DNA from: Bacteroidota bacterium
Lineage (GTDB): Bacteria; Bacteroidota; Bacteroidia; Chitinophagales; Chitinophagaceae
Reading direction: 5' to 3'
DNA length: 64,000 nucleotides
NCBI GenBank assembly: GCA_018266455.1
Contig: JAFEAJ010000008.1
Span: forward strand, 1 to 64,000
The notes under the pieces are model-generated. The model was not told the DNA's origin, ran no database searches, and saw only the letters and a list, made by a program, of their open reading frames with translations. Every line of letters starts with the position of its first letter. Within the stretch, counting starts at the first letter, position 1. Positions 63,846-64,000 of the stretch are shown piece by piece. The translations under genes were made by a program, and so were the position numbers.

Positions 63846-64000
63846 TTAAATCATTTGTCCCATCAGCGGGTCAGTAATGGAAGGCCTCCCCGTTTCCACA
63901 TGCCCTGCATACCTTGTTTCAAATTTATCATATCCTTCAACAAACACACTTACATCGTACCATCCTGAACTGGCAGGGACAGTAATTGTGGTTTTTTGTG
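63846..64000 (-). CDS. C-terminus of a phosphocholine-specific phospholipase C, partial
   Basis: The minus-strand frame open from the window edge to the stop at 63846 gives 50 residues. The part TVPASSGWYDVSVFVEGYD, RYAGHVETGRPSITDPLMG matches the conserved C-terminal DUF756-type end of bacterial phosphocholine-specific phospholipases C (PlcN/PlcH family). These enzymes are secreted and belong to the alkaline phosphatase-like superfamily. Only the tail is visible, so catalytic residues cannot be checked. Confidence 0.75.
   Translation of the reverse strand, partial: QKTTITVPASSGWYDVSVFVEGYDKFETRYAGHVETGRPSITDPLMGQMI

Noticed and set aside
1..64000. CRISPR arrays, rRNA genes, prophage or integrated plasmid
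   Set aside because: I saw no regularly spaced direct repeats, rRNA-like sequence, integrase or phage structural genes.

Overview
The window is from a Bacteroidota genome, most likely Chitinophagaceae or Sphingobacteriia-like. The evidence is gldF and gldG, type IX secretion (T9SS) C-terminal domains of both type A and type B (CHU_C), a fused murF-alr gene, DUF4369/TlpA and ARPP-1-like secreted proteins, and promoters of the Bacteroidota form TTTG-19 bp-TAnnTTTG. Base composition is moderate (about 43-47% GC by eye), except for the first ~450 nt, which are far more GC-rich.

Layout. 1-999: 5' part of dxs running off the left edge, with an abrupt GC shift inside the gene. 1.2-6.2 kb: orphan LytS-type histidine kinase, TonB-dependent receptor, TPR-like protein, and a membrane protein/HTH regulator pair. 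6.3-9.9 kb: a T9SS-tail secreted protein and an ABC ATPase-permease-LolA-like operon. 10-17.5 kb (minus strand): pdxA, murF-alr, terC-like, gldG-gldF. 13.9-14.1 kb and 17.5-18.6 kb are non-coding or decayed stretches with a MITE-like element, hairpins, an orphan terminator and an iscA remnant. 18.6-45.9 kb is mostly housekeeping: cyclophilin lipoprotein, gcvH, VanZ-like, prfA, amidohydrolase, recO, RND exporter, TlpA-like, gatB, PDZ protein, alaS, M23 peptidase, MerR regulator, tRNA-Ser(GGA), tatD-like, polysaccharide deacetylase, ARPP-1-like protein, gltX, PMT-like glycosyltransferase, B12-binding mutase domain, TRIC channel and enoyl-CoA hydratase.

45.97-64.0 kb is an uninterrupted minus-strand accessory block and the most unusual part. 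It encodes two probable alpha-L-fucosidases (GH95 and GH29), a GH36/melibiase-like enzyme, a secreted xylose-isomerase-like TIM-barrel protein, and two kinds of cytochrome-bearing PSCyt proteins (DUF2231-PSCyt1-LRR and PSCyt1-DUF1549-DUF1553). It also carries two DUF1501 proteins with different export signals, a DUF1800 protein, a PKD/CHU_C surface protein and the end of a phosphocholine-specific phospholipase C. PSCyt/PSD1/DUF1501 sets are best known from Planctomycetes and Verrucomicrobia. Here they sit among fucose- and galactose-directed hydrolases and no SusC/SusD pair is present.

My working model is inference only. The block would be a non-Sus, partly periplasmic and partly T9SS-exported system for a fucose-containing, possibly sulfated, glycan. 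The DUF1800-DUF1501-CHU_C trio would form a separate three-gene surface operon.
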